Source: Chryseobacterium gallinarum (lineage in GTDB: Bacteria; Bacteroidota; Bacteroidia; Flavobacteriales; Weeksellaceae). From it: a stretch of 64,000 nt of DNA. Below are positions 44,412-53,591 of the stretch, piece after piece. A program made the position numbers and the translations under genes. The notes below the pieces were generated by a model. The model saw only the letters and a list, made by a program, of their open reading frames with translations, did no database searches and was not told the origin of the DNA. The DNA is taken from NCBI RefSeq assembly GCF_001021975.1, contig NZ_CP009928.1, positions 1,240,001 to 1,304,000 on the forward strand, in the 5' to 3' direction. Positions within the stretch are counted from its first letter, which is position 1. Every line of letters starts with the position of its first letter.

Positions 44412-46055
44412 TTATTTTTTTATCAGTTTAGCATTCGCTGTTTTATTATTATCCGTTTTTATTGTCACCAGATAAGCCCCCTGTATCAAAGCCTGGGTAT
44501 TTATTTTCGTGACCTTATTCTTCGTTTTCAAACTCTGAAGCTGTCTCCCGCTCATATCATACAACAAAATCTCAGCTTCTTTGAAATCAAAGCCGATTTC
44601 TACATACGCATAATCGGATACCGGGTTAGGATAAATCTTAATGTCATATTTTTCAATTAACTGTTCAACCTGCTTATCTCCTAATTTGACGATCTTCCAG
44701 TTTTCTTTCCCCAGCTCTTCTGCGCTGGTTCCTGCAAGGATAATAGAACCATCCCTGTTGAGCTTCAAGTCCGAAAGCCTTTCCTCTCTTTTTCTCGATT
44801 CTCCTCCCACATGTTTCCGCCACTGCTCATTACCATTGCCATCCAGGTACAGCATCCAGAAAGTTTCATCATCCTTTTCAATCCTTCCTTCTGCCTGGGT
44901 GTAACCTCCCAAAAGAATTCCTTTGGTAGACTTCCCGCTTCCATCTTCCAGCTCCCCACCTATCACACTCATTCCCATCAGAATATCACGGTTTTTAAAG
45001 TTGTAAGACTTTTGCCACTCCTCTTCGCCTCTTTCGTTAAGGGCAATTAGCCAAAGGTCTGTTCCTTCCTCTATTCCTACTGTTTTGTTCCCGGATCTTT
45101 CCGATCTGGATTCTCCTCCGATGAGATAGCCGCTGGAGGTCAATGCCAGGGTCCTCAAATGATCATCTCCTTTGCCTCCATAATTCTTTTCCCATTCTAC
45201 CTTTCCGGCTTTATCCAGTTTTACAATCCAGTAGTCGCCTTCACCATAGTTGCTGCTGGCTTTTGGCATTTGGCTTCTGGCTACAGAACCCGCAGTTTTG
45301 GAAGGTAAATCCGGAGTATTGGTTGTTGATTGACTATTTCTTATATTAACAGCTCCGCTTCTGGAATAAATACCTAACAAAGCGCCACCGTCTTTCGTGG
45401 GAATTATTTTTTCAACTTCGTCTAAACCTTTTCCTCCTAAAATCAGTTGTGATAATTCTTTTCCCTCTTTATCAAGTCTTACTATCCATACATCTTTGGA
45501 ACCGTAACCCTTAGAAGAGTTTTGTACATTTCCCGCTACAAAAAATCCTGAATCGGTGGTTTGAATCACTGCCCTGGCTTCTTCATCGGAAGGGCTTCCC
45601 AAAGTTTTCTGCCATAGTTCATCCCCGAACTCGTTGATTCTGACCAGCCAGATATCAGATCCTCCTTTGGAATCGTCCTTTTTATCCAGCCCTTTTCCGG
45701 AATAGGAGGTCCCGGCTAAAAGGAAGCCCCCATCCTGCGTGGTTACAGTGGCTGACAAATAATCATGGTTCTGTCCCGAGAAATACTTCTCCCAGACCTG
45801 TTCTCCCTGTTGGTTTAATTTTACCAGGTGGAAATCATAGCCGTTGTTCTGGCTGGCAGCATTTCCTGTTCCCTGCTTCCGGCTTCCCGCCTGAATACTG
45901 CTGCCTGTGATAAGGTACTGCTGGTCTATTGTGGTGGTCACCTGGCTTAGGAAATCCTGCGTTGAGGATTTGATGTCTTTCTGCCAAACCACTTCCTGGG
46001 CCGGCAAACTAAAAATTATGCATAAGGTAAATGCACTCATGTAGAATTTCTTCAT
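44412..46055 (-). CDS. Secreted repeat (beta-propeller-like) protein with T9SS type A sorting domain
   Basis: 547 residues. A signal peptide ends near LPAQ (residue 20). About seven repeats of 45-60 residues follow the pattern DGGFLLAGTS - DIWLVRINEFGDELWQKTLGG (also SGFFVAGN/DVWIVRLDKEG, SGYLIGGES/DLWLIALNERG), which usually form a propeller. The C-terminal YDIKIYPNPVSDYAYVEIGF...YDMSGRQLQSL...GAYLVTIKT (about 468-547) is a type A sorting domain. First gene of the RHS operon, 11 bp before the next gene and 130 bp after a promoter box. It may be the surface partner or anchor of the RHS proteins; this is inference. Confidence 0.83.
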   Translation of the reverse strand: MKKFYMSAFTLCIIFSLPAQEVVWQKDIKSSTQDFLSQVTTTIDQQYLITGSSIQAGSRKQGTGNAASQNNGYDFHLVKLNQQGEQVWEKYFSGQNHDYLSATVTTQDGGFLLAGTSYSGKGLDKKDDSKGGSDIWLVRINEFGDELWQKTLGSPSDEEARAVIQTTDSGFFVAGNVQNSSKGYGSKDVWIVRLDKEGKELSQLILGGKGLDEVEKIIPTKDGGALLGIYSRSGAVNIRNSQSTTNTPDLPSKTAGSVARSQMPKASSNYGEGDYWIVKLDKAGKVEWEKNYGGKGDDHLRTLALTSSGYLIGGESRSERSGNKTVGIEEGTDLWLIALNERGEEEWQKSYNFKNRDILMGMSVIGGELEDGSGKSTKGILLGGYTQAEGRIEKDDETFWMLYLDGNGNEQWRKHVGGESRKREERLSDLKLNRDGSIILAGTSAEELGKENWKIVKLGDKQVEQLIEKYDIKIYPNPVSDYAYVEIGFDFKEAEILLYDMSGRQLQSLKTKNKVTKINTQALIQGAYLVTIKTDNNKTANAKLIKK

Positions 46056-46184
46056 ACGCTGTGTTTTTACTATTTATATTACTATTGGCTGCGAATCTAC
46101 AGTTTTTTCATATTTCCCACAATGGTAGATTTATCTATATTTTTGGTTGAATTTAAACCTATCCGATTCATCTGCCTTCTATCA

Positions 46185-46192
46185 CAAAAGTA
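46185..46192 (-). promoter_or_regulatory. -7 promoter box of the RHS toxin operon
   Basis: On the minus strand TACTTTTG matches TAnnTTTG; it lies 129 bases before the ATG of the first operon gene, leaving a long leader. Confidence 0.55.
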
Positions 46193-46347
46193 GGGATGCA
46201 AAGCGACAGAACATGTCGTAATTTATTTATTTTTCATACTAACCCACATTAAACAAAATTAACTGTAAACCAACATATTAGCCACATACAAGACAATTAC
46301 TTGGTAAAACATAATACTATCTTTTACATTGGTATGATTTTTAGTAC

Positions 46348-46355
46348 TACATTTG
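46348..46355 (+). promoter_or_regulatory. -7 promoter box of the DUF4407-AAA/M41 pair
   Basis: TACATTTG matches TAnnTTTG, 15 bases before ATG 46371; a TTG at 46329-46331 may be the -33 part. It overlaps the possible TTG start at 46353 and so supports the ATG. Confidence 0.6.
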
Positions 46356-46370
46356 TATAAATTTTCTGTT

Positions 46371-47441
46371 ATGAAAACAAACCAACAAACTATAAATCAA
46401 TCGAATCATGCAATAAACTGGTTCCAGAAGTTTCTGATGATATGCTCAGGCGGAAACATCCATATCTTAAGAAAAACGCCCAGTGAATGGAATAAGTTTT
46501 CAGGAATCGGAGGCATTGTACTTTTCACGGCCATATTTGCCACTCTCTCTGCAGGCTACGCCATGTATACTGTTTTTGATAATATTTGGGCTGCCGCAGG
46601 ATTTGGTGTCCTGTGGGGACTAATGATTTTTAACCTGGACCGATATATTGTTTCCTCCATTAAAAAGACAGGAACGTGGTGGAACCAGATTTTGATGGCA
46701 GTTCCCCGTTTGATATTAGCAACATTCTTGGGGATTATTATCTCAAAACCATTAGAGCTGAAAATCTTTGAAAAAGAGGTCAATAAACAATTGAACACCA
46801 TTATTCAAAGAAATAAAAAGCAACTTCAGGGAGAAATGAACGGAAGGATCCTTCAGCAAAGCGGACCATTTGAAACAGAAAAGCAACAAATCTCAGAAAA
46901 AATTGCTCAATATCAGAAAGCCTATGATTCCGCATCGGTAGAGCTTGAAAAAGAAATTCTGGGAAAACAAACCGGCTTAACCAGTGGAAAAGAGGGTTTC
47001 GGACCTAATGCAAAGCGTAAACAGGAGTTAAAGGAACAGCGCAGGCAAGATCTTGAGAATTATCAGAAACAGGCAGCTCCAAGACTTGAATACCTGGATA
47101 AAGAAATTTCAAAAGTATATACCAACCTGGAAACTGAAAGAAAATCCACAGAAACTTTTGAGGATAAATTCAATGGTTTTGCGGCCCGCCTTCAGGCATT
47201 GGATGAGCTTGGAAAAAATTCAGCTATCATAGGACTTGCTGCAGCGTTTATTATGGGATTGTTTATTTGTCTTGAGATTTCACCGGTCTTGGTAAAACTG
47301 ATTTCCCATGTAGGACCCTATGATTATCTTTTAGAAAAAACGGAAAACGATTTCAGGCTCTATTCCAAAGAAAAAATTGAAAAAGGAAATGCCCAGACAG
47401 ATTTCCGTATAGAAGACTTTAAGGATAATTTAAAAAAATAA
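46371..47441 (+). CDS. DUF4407 membrane protein with long coiled coil
   Basis: 356 residues. Three membrane helices lie in the N-terminal third (IGGIVLFTAIFATLSAGYAMY; AAAGFGVLWGLMIFNLDRYIV; MAVPRLILATFLGIIIS) with the DUF4407 hallmark FNLDRYIVSS. Then comes a charged, glutamine- and lysine-rich coiled coil (about 130-270; FEKEVNKQLNTIIQRNKKQLQ, KQELKEQRRQDLENYQKQ). A last membrane segment (SAIIGLAAAFIMGLFICLEI, about 283-302) precedes a soluble tail. The coiled coil probably sits outside the cytoplasm between helices 3 and 4. Only 14 bp separate it from the AAA/M41 gene, so it is a likely membrane partner of that protease. Confidence 0.83.
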   Translation: MKTNQQTINQSNHAINWFQKFLMICSGGNIHILRKTPSEWNKFSGIGGIVLFTAIFATLSAGYAMYTVFDNIWAAAGFGVLWGLMIFNLDRYIVSSIKKTGTWWNQILMAVPRLILATFLGIIISKPLELKIFEKEVNKQLNTIIQRNKKQLQGEMNGRILQQSGPFETEKQQISEKIAQYQKAYDSASVELEKEILGKQTGLTSGKEGFGPNAKRKQELKEQRRQDLENYQKQAAPRLEYLDKEISKVYTNLETERKSTETFEDKFNGFAARLQALDELGKNSAIIGLAAAFIMGLFICLEISPVLVKLISHVGPYDYLLEKTENDFRLYSKEKIEKGNAQTDFRIEDFKDNLKK

Positions 47442-47455
47442 TGTAATTTTCCTGC

Positions 47456-49318
47456 ATGATTATCAATAAAGAAGAGATCCGGAAGAAAAAGAAAAAGCTG
47501 GATGATTGCAAAGCTTTCCTCAAAAAAGAATTCATAGGAATAGACAAGATCATTGATGACCTGATGGAATACCTGCAGATCTGGTATTTGATGCCTGAAA
47601 TCCTCACCCGCCCTGTTGTCATCAATCTATGGGGCATGACAGGAGTGGGTAAAACAGATCTGATAAGGAAAATGGTCCGGTTTCTGGAATTTCAAAACCG
47701 TTTTGTAGAAATTGAGCTCAGCAATACCGATGAAACTTCCTGGAGCAAAAGTGTTTCCGATATCTTCCAGAGCAATGGCCTTAGTGATGAAAAGCCAAGT
47801 ATCGTTCTTTTTGATGAAATTCAACGTTTCAATACCATTGATCCGGATGGTGCTCCTGTACCGCAAACCAAGTTCACCGATTTCTGGGAACTTCTGAGTG
47901 ATGGACGCCTGAGCAAGCGGGAACGCGAAGATCTTGAACACTATCTATTCTCTTATCTTTTCCGTAAAAAGGAAAATGACAGGCGAAAACTCAACGGTGA
48001 GACAGAACTGGATGAAAATCCTTATCTCAATTTGTGGGATGCCAAAGAGCTTAAAAAATATCTGAGCATGGATGATGATGTCATGAGCATTATCGACATG
48101 AAAGAAGAGGATATGATTAAACTGATCCGTAAAAAGCAAAAGGAAAAGAAAATCTACGAGCCGGTAGACTACAGTAAAATGCTGATTATCATTAGTGGAA
48201 ATCTGGACGAAGCCTTTCAGATGTCCCGTGATACCAGTGAAGCGGATGTAGATGCCAATATTTATCATGCTTTTACTAAAAAAATCACTGTTGTGGATAT
48301 CAAAAATGCGCTTGCCAGAAAATTCCGTCCTGAACAGGTAGCCCGTTTTGGTAATATCCATCTGATTTATTTCTCATTAAAAACGGAAGACTTTCAGAAG
48401 CTGATTCAAAGGGAGATTAATACGTTAAAGCACAAAACCAAAACAAAGTTTGGCATTACGCTAAAGATAAATAAAGCTATTAATGAGCTGATTTACAGAA
48501 ACGGCGTATTTCCGGTACAGGGAGTTCGCCCTGTATTCAGCAGTGTGGTTGATATTTTGGATACCAATCTCAGTAAGTTTCTTTTTGAAGCCATTATTCA
48601 TGAGGATACTGCTATAGAAATTGATTATCTGGAAAAACAGAAAGTCATCACCGGCAGGATTGGAGCACGAACGATTGAGATCCCATACCTGGGAAGGATT
48701 GATAAGATACGCCAATCTAATCAGCAGGATGCCGTAGCCAATATCAGCGTGCATGAATGTGGGCATGCTGTCTCTTATATGCTGTATACAGGATTTGCTC
48801 CTCTTCAGCTGAAAAGCAAGGTAGCAAGCAGCTATGCCGCAGGATTTACTTTTCCTCATCAGATACATGATACCAGGGAAAGCCTTCTTGACAGGATTAA
48901 AATTTATCTTGCAGGAGGGATTGCCGAGGAAATTATTTTTGGAGAAGCAAATGCCAGCATCGGAAGAAGCCATGACAGAGAACAGGCTACATCACTTGCC
49001 ATTGATTATATCAGAAAATATGGTTTTGAAGAAGATTATCAGGCCAATTACAGTCTTGAAGATTATCCTCATCGCATGCAACAGCATATTACTGACGAAA
49101 GGGTGGAAAAGCTGATGCAGGAATTATCAGGAAAAGCAAAGGAAGATCTTATCCTTCATATCAACCTGCTGAAGGATATGAGTAAAATACTCAGTCAGAA
49201 AGGCAGTATGCTTCCTAAAGAAATTCATGATATTGCTTTCAGACATCAACTAAAGGTAGAGATTAAAGAGGAAGGACATCTTCATATTACCAATTATCAT
49301 CAAATACTGAATTCATAA
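47456..49318 (+). CDS. Clp-like AAA+ ATPase fused to an FtsH-type M41 metallopeptidase
   Basis: 620 residues, no membrane helix. The AAA+ part has Walker A GMTGVGKT (60-67), Walker B IVLFDEI (116-122), a sensor-like IIISGNLDEAF, a RKFRPEQVARF segment and a sensor-2-like VQGVRPV in a small helical domain. These fit the ClpX/ClpB branch better than FtsH's own AAA domain. The C-terminal domain (about 420-600) has zinc motif HECGH (433-437), AGGIAEEIIFGEAN and GRSHDREQAT, whose aspartate (507) matches the third zinc ligand of FtsH. So an unfoldase of one branch is joined to a peptidase of another. The upstream DUF4407 protein could supply the membrane anchor that FtsH has built in. Substrate unknown. 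Confidence 0.85.
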   Translation: MIINKEEIRKKKKKLDDCKAFLKKEFIGIDKIIDDLMEYLQIWYLMPEILTRPVVINLWGMTGVGKTDLIRKMVRFLEFQNRFVEIELSNTDETSWSKSVSDIFQSNGLSDEKPSIVLFDEIQRFNTIDPDGAPVPQTKFTDFWELLSDGRLSKREREDLEHYLFSYLFRKKENDRRKLNGETELDENPYLNLWDAKELKKYLSMDDDVMSIIDMKEEDMIKLIRKKQKEKKIYEPVDYSKMLIIISGNLDEAFQMSRDTSEADVDANIYHAFTKKITVVDIKNALARKFRPEQVARFGNIHLIYFSLKTEDFQKLIQREINTLKHKTKTKFGITLKINKAINELIYRNGVFPVQGVRPVFSSVVDILDTNLSKFLFEAIIHEDTAIEIDYLEKQKVITGRIGARTIEIPYLGRIDKIRQSNQQDAVANISVHECGHAVSYMLYTGFAPLQLKSKVASSYAAGFTFPHQIHDTRESLLDRIKIYLAGGIAEEIIFGEANASIGRSHDREQATSLAIDYIRKYGFEEDYQANYSLEDYPHRMQQHITDERVEKLMQELSGKAKEDLILHINLLKDMSKILSQKGSMLPKEIHDIAFRHQLKVEIKEEGHLHITNYHQILNS

Positions 49319-49526
49319 AACTCTATTTAACCTGAGCCAGGGTTAAGAAAAGGTATAAGAGAAGGGAAGCTGAAGTTACTTTCAGGCCAACGCCACCATT
49401 AATTTGATTGTAAAGAAGATAAAAACAGATGAGTGGTTATTTTTTATGGCTCTATGATTTCCATCCTTTCCCAGCTTCAAATCTGATTAAATCAGAAATG
49501 CTTATCTCAAATATAGGAACATTTTT

Positions 49527-49542
49527 TGCAATATATATTGCA
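49527..49542 (+). promoter_or_regulatory. Perfect 16-bp palindrome at the start codon of the KTSC gene
   Basis: TGCAATATATATTGCA is a perfect inverted repeat whose last base is the A of the ATG. It could be an operator or a hairpin that hides the start; no proof either way. The 223 bp before it show no other signal. Confidence 0.4.
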
Positions 49543-49739
49543 TGCCATCAAGTGTTGTCAATAGATTTATATATTTTCCAGACACTGAAATATTGAGAAT
49601 TATATATCAGTCAGGAGCAGTTTATGATTATTTTAAGGTGCCCCAGACTATTATTGAGAAATTCAGCGCTGCAAAATCCAAAGGACAGTTTTTAAATAAA
49701 GTAATTAAACCCAGGTTTAAGTATACTAAAATAAGCTAA
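49542..49739 (+). CDS. KTSC domain protein
   Basis: 65 residues forming a single KTSC domain. The pattern is clear: SSVVNRFIYFPDTEILRIIYQSGAVYDYFKVPQTIIEKFSAAKSKGQFLNKVIKPRFKY contains the typical strand LRIxYxSGxVYxYxxVP and the helix SxGxFxNxxIKxxF (given as patterns). KTSC domains occur alone or fused to lysyl-tRNA synthetase-like or phage proteins and may bind RNA, but the role is unproven. A hairpin terminator follows closely. Confidence 0.8.
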   Translation: MPSSVVNRFIYFPDTEILRIIYQSGAVYDYFKVPQTIIEKFSAAKSKGQFLNKVIKPRFKYTKIS

Positions 49740-49743
49740 ATTA

Positions 49744-49772
49744 AAACCTCCATTTGAATGAAATGGAGGTTT
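49744..49772 (+). terminator. Terminator of the KTSC gene
   Basis: AAACCTCCATTT and AAATGGAGGTTT form a 12-bp stem with a 5-nt loop; a T-rich stretch follows. Confidence 0.8.
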
Positions 49773-49800
49773 GCTGTTTTTAAATTTTTTATTACAATAA

Positions 49801-51663
49801 TTATTTAATAATCAATTTAGAAGTCTTACTGTCTTTTCCATTGGAAACCTGAATCATATAAACTCCTTTTTCAAGCTGTTGATCAACTTTGAAGATTCCT
49901 TTTCTTTCTTCAGTTACTGATGGACTTCCCACTAATCTTCCTGCCATATCGGAAATAGAAACCTTTAAGTTTTTACTATTTTTAGCTTTAATAAAAATTT
50001 TATCTCCGGTAGTAACAGGATTAGGATAGATTGTTAAGTCATCTTTGTCCACTTTCACTTCACTTGTTGCTAAATTGGTTACAAACTTTACGGTATAATC
50101 TTCAGCCTGCCCATAAGTTAGCTGTCCACAAGGTGTAATATTAGTATTCTGATAATCAACAATCACTCTCATTCTTAATGGTGTATCCATTACTACAGAA
50201 GATGGAGCTGTAAAGGTTGCATTGAACGAACCGATAAGGGTAGCCGGATCCACGGGAATATTGTTGCCAGAGCCTATTAATTCGGAAGCTTCAAAGCTAC
50301 CGTTATTGTTAAAATCGATCCATGCACGAACTGCATTTCCTTCATCAGATACATTTACTTGAAGATTTTGAGACTGATTAACTAATAGTTCTGTGGATGT
50401 TGCTCTTAAACAACTTGCCCCGGTGTAATCTACATAATAGTTAGGATCATTCTGCCAGAAACCTGTTGATGCATTATTAATATTTCCTAATTTCACCAGT
50501 GTAGGGCCCACAAAATAGTTAGTCTGGTTCGTTATTCCGGTTGGAGTACAAGCTGCAATGGGAGTACCAAGTGAAGGTGTTACAGCTGGAGCAGTAGCTC
50601 CTAACGAAGTACTCAATGAACCTCTCATCAAAAAGAAATAAAGAGCAGCTCTGTCATGTTGTCCATTTGTAAATTTAAATGCTTTAGGGTTTGTATAATT
50701 CATCATATTATACTGTACTCCCTGATAATTTGATCCTGTACAATAGTTCATATCATTATTGGTTGGAGCAGGATCATTCAGCAAACTTCTTGATCTCTCT
50801 GTATCGCAAACCTGGTCATCATCTTGAGTACAATCATTAGTGGTCTGAGGACAAAATGTAGTGGTGGTATCTCCTTGCGGCGCGTCAGGATTTGCGTCTC
50901 CAAAAGTATGAAGCAGCCCCATACTATGTCCAAATTCATGTGCTAAAGTAACATCATCTTGTAATGTTACAACAAATGATTTCATAAAAGATTCATAGCC
51001 GGAATTCGCGTTTTGGGGTAAACCAGCCCAGCCCATAATTCCGTATGTTCCACCACCATCTACTTTATTCATAATATAGATGTTGAAGTAAGAAGCTTCC
51101 GGCCAGTGCGGAGCAATTGTTTTTATTTGAGATGTAGTCACTCCGTTTGTTCCCTGACGTTTTATCCCGTAAGAATCATATCCGGGAAGGGTACCTCCAT
51201 TATATCTGATAATCCCTGTGGTAGCATTACAGTTAGGGTCTCTTTTTGCTAATACAAGTTTTATCGGCATGGTTGCTGCTGTTCCAAAATCAGCAGGAAC
51301 TCCATTAGCCCATTGATAGGTTCCGGCATACATTGCGTTACAATGATCCAACCAAGCCTGAATTTGTGCATCACTTTTATTATATTGTGATCCTATTGTA
51401 GCATTAGTAGGTGCGATTACATGTACTACTACAGGGATTTCATAAACCCCATTAACGGTTTTAAAGGTATTCCCGTTTTTAGCAGAACTGTTTTGATTAG
51501 CAGCAATAATCCTATTACGAATATTCCGGATCATTTCATCAATTTCCTGATTCTGATTACGATGTGCTCTTTGTTCAGTATCAAAATCACACCAATCTTT
51601 TTTTTGCTGTGCTGATAGTGAAAGGGTAAGTAGCATTGCCCCACAAAGGATAGTTTTCTTCAT
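49801..51663 (-). CDS. Secreted M43 metallopeptidase with GEVED and T9SS type A domains
   Basis: 620 residues. Signal peptide 1-19 (LSLSAQ). The catalytic domain has the extended zinc motif HEFGHSMGLLH (242-252) and a methionine turn (YNMMNYT), as in pappalysin/cytophagalysin peptidases of family M43. A GEVED domain follows (about 430-535; VRAWIDFNNNGSFEASELIG, YGQAEDYTVKF). The tail LTIYPNPVTTGDKIFIKA...SDMAGRLVG...GVYMIQVSNG is a T9SS type A sorting domain. The protein is thus an exported protease, probably with a pro-region before the catalytic domain. Proteases of this type degrade host or environmental proteins. Confidence 0.92.
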   Translation of the reverse strand: MKKTILCGAMLLTLSLSAQQKKDWCDFDTEQRAHRNQNQEIDEMIRNIRNRIIAANQNSSAKNGNTFKTVNGVYEIPVVVHVIAPTNATIGSQYNKSDAQIQAWLDHCNAMYAGTYQWANGVPADFGTAATMPIKLVLAKRDPNCNATTGIIRYNGGTLPGYDSYGIKRQGTNGVTTSQIKTIAPHWPEASYFNIYIMNKVDGGGTYGIMGWAGLPQNANSGYESFMKSFVVTLQDDVTLAHEFGHSMGLLHTFGDANPDAPQGDTTTTFCPQTTNDCTQDDDQVCDTERSRSLLNDPAPTNNDMNYCTGSNYQGVQYNMMNYTNPKAFKFTNGQHDRAALYFFLMRGSLSTSLGATAPAVTPSLGTPIAACTPTGITNQTNYFVGPTLVKLGNINNASTGFWQNDPNYYVDYTGASCLRATSTELLVNQSQNLQVNVSDEGNAVRAWIDFNNNGSFEASELIGSGNNIPVDPATLIGSFNATFTAPSSVVMDTPLRMRVIVDYQNTNITPCGQLTYGQAEDYTVKFVTNLATSEVKVDKDDLTIYPNPVTTGDKIFIKAKNSKNLKVSISDMAGRLVGSPSVTEERKGIFKVDQQLEKGVYMIQVSNGKDSKTSKLIIK

Positions 51664-51734
51664 TTTTAAATATTTTTAAATAAATAAAATTACATTATAC
51701 TCATTTTCTAACAATAACGAAATAATATTTTGCA

Positions 51735-51742
51735 CAAAAATA
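51735..51742 (-). promoter_or_regulatory. -7 promoter box of the M43 peptidase gene
   Basis: TATTTTTG on the minus strand matches TAnnTTTG, 71 bases before the ATG. Confidence 0.45.
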
Positions 51743-51884
51743 CATAGTTTTTTGACACATAACTCATAATTAGTCACAATATATACATTATTGTTACAAA
51801 ATATTTTGATAAAAAATTAGCATTTATAAAAACATCTCCCCCATTAGTTTAAATCATTTACATTAAATCTGGATAGAATTTATA

Positions 51885-51916
51885 AAATAAAAAAACCGCA
51901 CATTCCTGTGCGGTTT
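51885..51916 (-). terminator. Terminator of guaB
   Basis: AAACCGCACA and TGTGCGGTTT with a 4-nt loop, followed on the minus strand by a long T-run; 21 bases past the guaB stop codon. Confidence 0.92.
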
Positions 51917-51937
51917 CATTTATAATCTCAATTATTT

Positions 51938-53398
51938 TTACAAAGAATAATTCGGGGCTTCCTGAGTGATGATTACATCATGCGGGTGGGATTCTTTCAA
52001 TCCGCTTCCGGTAATCATAACAAGTTTGGAATCTTGTTGCAAAGCTTCAATATCTTTAGCTCCACAATATCCCATACCTGCTCTCAGACCTCCCGTCAAC
52101 TGGAAAATTACATCTTCCAGCTTTCCTTTATGAGGAACTCTTCCTTCAATTCCTTCCGGAACGAATTTTTTAGCCTCACTTTGGAAATATCTTTCCTTAC
52201 CTCCTCTTTTCATGGCAGAAAGGCTACCCATTCCCTGGTAAGATTTGAATTTTCTTCCCTGGAAAATAATTTCTTCCCCCGGTGCTTCATCAGTTCCTGC
52301 TAAAAGAGACCCCAACATAACGGCTCCTGCTCCGCTAGCAATCGCTTTTACGATATCTCCGGAAAGTTTGATTCCTCCGTCGGCAATTACAGTTACATTT
52401 TTAGATTGAGCGTATTCGTACACATTGTAGATAGCAGATAATTGAGGAACTCCTACTCCTGCCACCACTCTTGTCGTACAGATAGAGCCCGGGCCAACTC
52501 CTACTTTAAGAACATTAGCTCCTGCTTCAATCAGGTCTTTAGCCGCTTCAGCCGTTACAATATTTCCTCCTACGATATCCAGTTCCGGATAGGCTTTTCT
52601 GATTTCAGAAATTTTATCCAATACCCCTTTTGAGTGCCCATGTGCAGAGTCAATCGCTACAATATCTACCCCGGCCTGCACCAAGGCTTCAATTCTGTCA
52701 AGGGTATCTTCTCCTACCCCTACTCCGGCTCCTACAATAAGTCTTCCGCCCTGGTCTTTATTCGCATTCGGATATTCTAACTGATTGTCGATATCTTTAA
52801 TGGTAATCAACCCAACCAGTTTATTATCTTTATCTACGATTGGAAGTTTTTCAACTCTGCTTTTAAGAAGAATTTCTTTGGCTTTTTCAAGATTGGTATC
52901 TTTATCGGAAGTGATCAGATTTTCTTTGGTCATGATCTCTTCCACTTTTATATCAAGATCTTCCTGATACTTTACGTCCCTGTTGGTAATAATTCCGATC
53001 AGCACATTTTCAGCATCTACTACCGGAAGGCCTGAAATTTTGTATTTTGACATCATTTCTTTAGCCTGTCCCAAAGTATGATCTTTGGAAAGGGTAACCG
53101 GATCAGAAATCATTCCGTTTTCGGAACGCTTTACACGGTTTACCTGGGCAGCCTGCTCAGCGATTGTCATGTTTTTGTGAATAAAGCCCAAACCTCCGAC
53201 TCTTGCTAATGCTATGGCCAGATCAGCTTCAGTAACAGTGTCCATTGCAGCGGAAACTATCGGAACATTCAGCGTGATTTTGTCGGTAAGTCTTGATTTT
53301 AATGAAACCTGATTAGGTAAAACTTCTGAATAAGAAGGGACTAGAAGAACGTCATCGAAAGTGATGGCTGTCTCTACAATTTTGTTATGAATAGACAT
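51938..53398 (-). CDS. guaB: Inosine-5'-monophosphate dehydrogenase
   Basis: 486 residues. IMPDH oxidises IMP to XMP with NAD, the committed step of GMP synthesis. The catalytic cysteine is C308 in [10 protein letters not shown]. The two CBS domains are inserted at about 95-210 ([43 protein letters not shown]), and the flap contains the GYCGAKDIE segment near the end. Length is normal. A -7 box lies 15 bases upstream and a strong terminator follows, so it is a single-gene unit. Confidence 0.97.
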   Translation of the reverse strand: MSIHNKIVETAITFDDVLLVPSYSEVLPNQVSLKSRLTDKITLNVPIVSAAMDTVTEADLAIALARVGGLGFIHKNMTIAEQAAQVNRVKRSENGMISDPVTLSKDHTLGQAKEMMSKYKISGLPVVDAENVLIGIITNRDVKYQEDLDIKVEEIMTKENLITSDKDTNLEKAKEILLKSRVEKLPIVDKDNKLVGLITIKDIDNQLEYPNANKDQGGRLIVGAGVGVGEDTLDRIEALVQAGVDIVAIDSAHGHSKGVLDKISEIRKAYPELDIVGGNIVTAEAAKDLIEAGANVLKVGVGPGSICTTRVVAGVGVPQLSAIYNVYEYAQSKNVTVIADGGIKLSGDIVKAIASGAGAVMLGSLLAGTDEAPGEEIIFQGRKFKSYQGMGSLSAMKRGGKERYFQSEAKKFVPEGIEGRVPHKGKLEDVIFQLTGGLRAGMGYCGAKDIEALQQDSKLVMITGSGLKESHPHDVIITQEAPNYSL

Positions 53399-53412
53399 CT
53401 TTACTTTCTTTG

Positions 53413-53420
53413 CAAAATTA
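53413..53420 (-). promoter_or_regulatory. -7 promoter box of guaB
   Basis: On the minus strand TAATTTTG matches TAnnTTTG; short spacing to the start codon at 53398. I see no purine riboswitch. Confidence 0.6.
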
Positions 53421-53591
53421 GGTTATTTTGGTGAGATATGAAAATCCTTTTTAATAGTTTAAATAAAATTTAATAATCAATAACTTAAATCGAAAAACCA
53501 TCCTTATGATAAGAATGGTTATGTACAAAATAAAATTAGTATTATATAGAAACTACTTGTTAGTATCAAAGTTTGTAAATAATAACAGCTA

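Larger units (their letters stand above)
46056..46370. other. Divergent control region between the RHS operon and the DUF4407-AAA/M41 pair
   Basis: The 315 bp carry a minus-strand -7 box at 46185-46192 for the RHS operon and a plus-strand -7 box at 46348-46355 for the DUF4407 gene. Otherwise AT-rich; I see no gene. Confidence 0.6.

Noticed and set aside
30794..46055. Integrative element, insertion sequence or prophage around the RHS region
   Set aside because: No transposase, integrase, attachment repeats or phage genes were found; the flanks are normal single genes with terminators.
49429..49600. Short open frame before and overlapping the KTSC gene
   Set aside because: It overlaps the KTSC gene in another frame and has no recognisable product.
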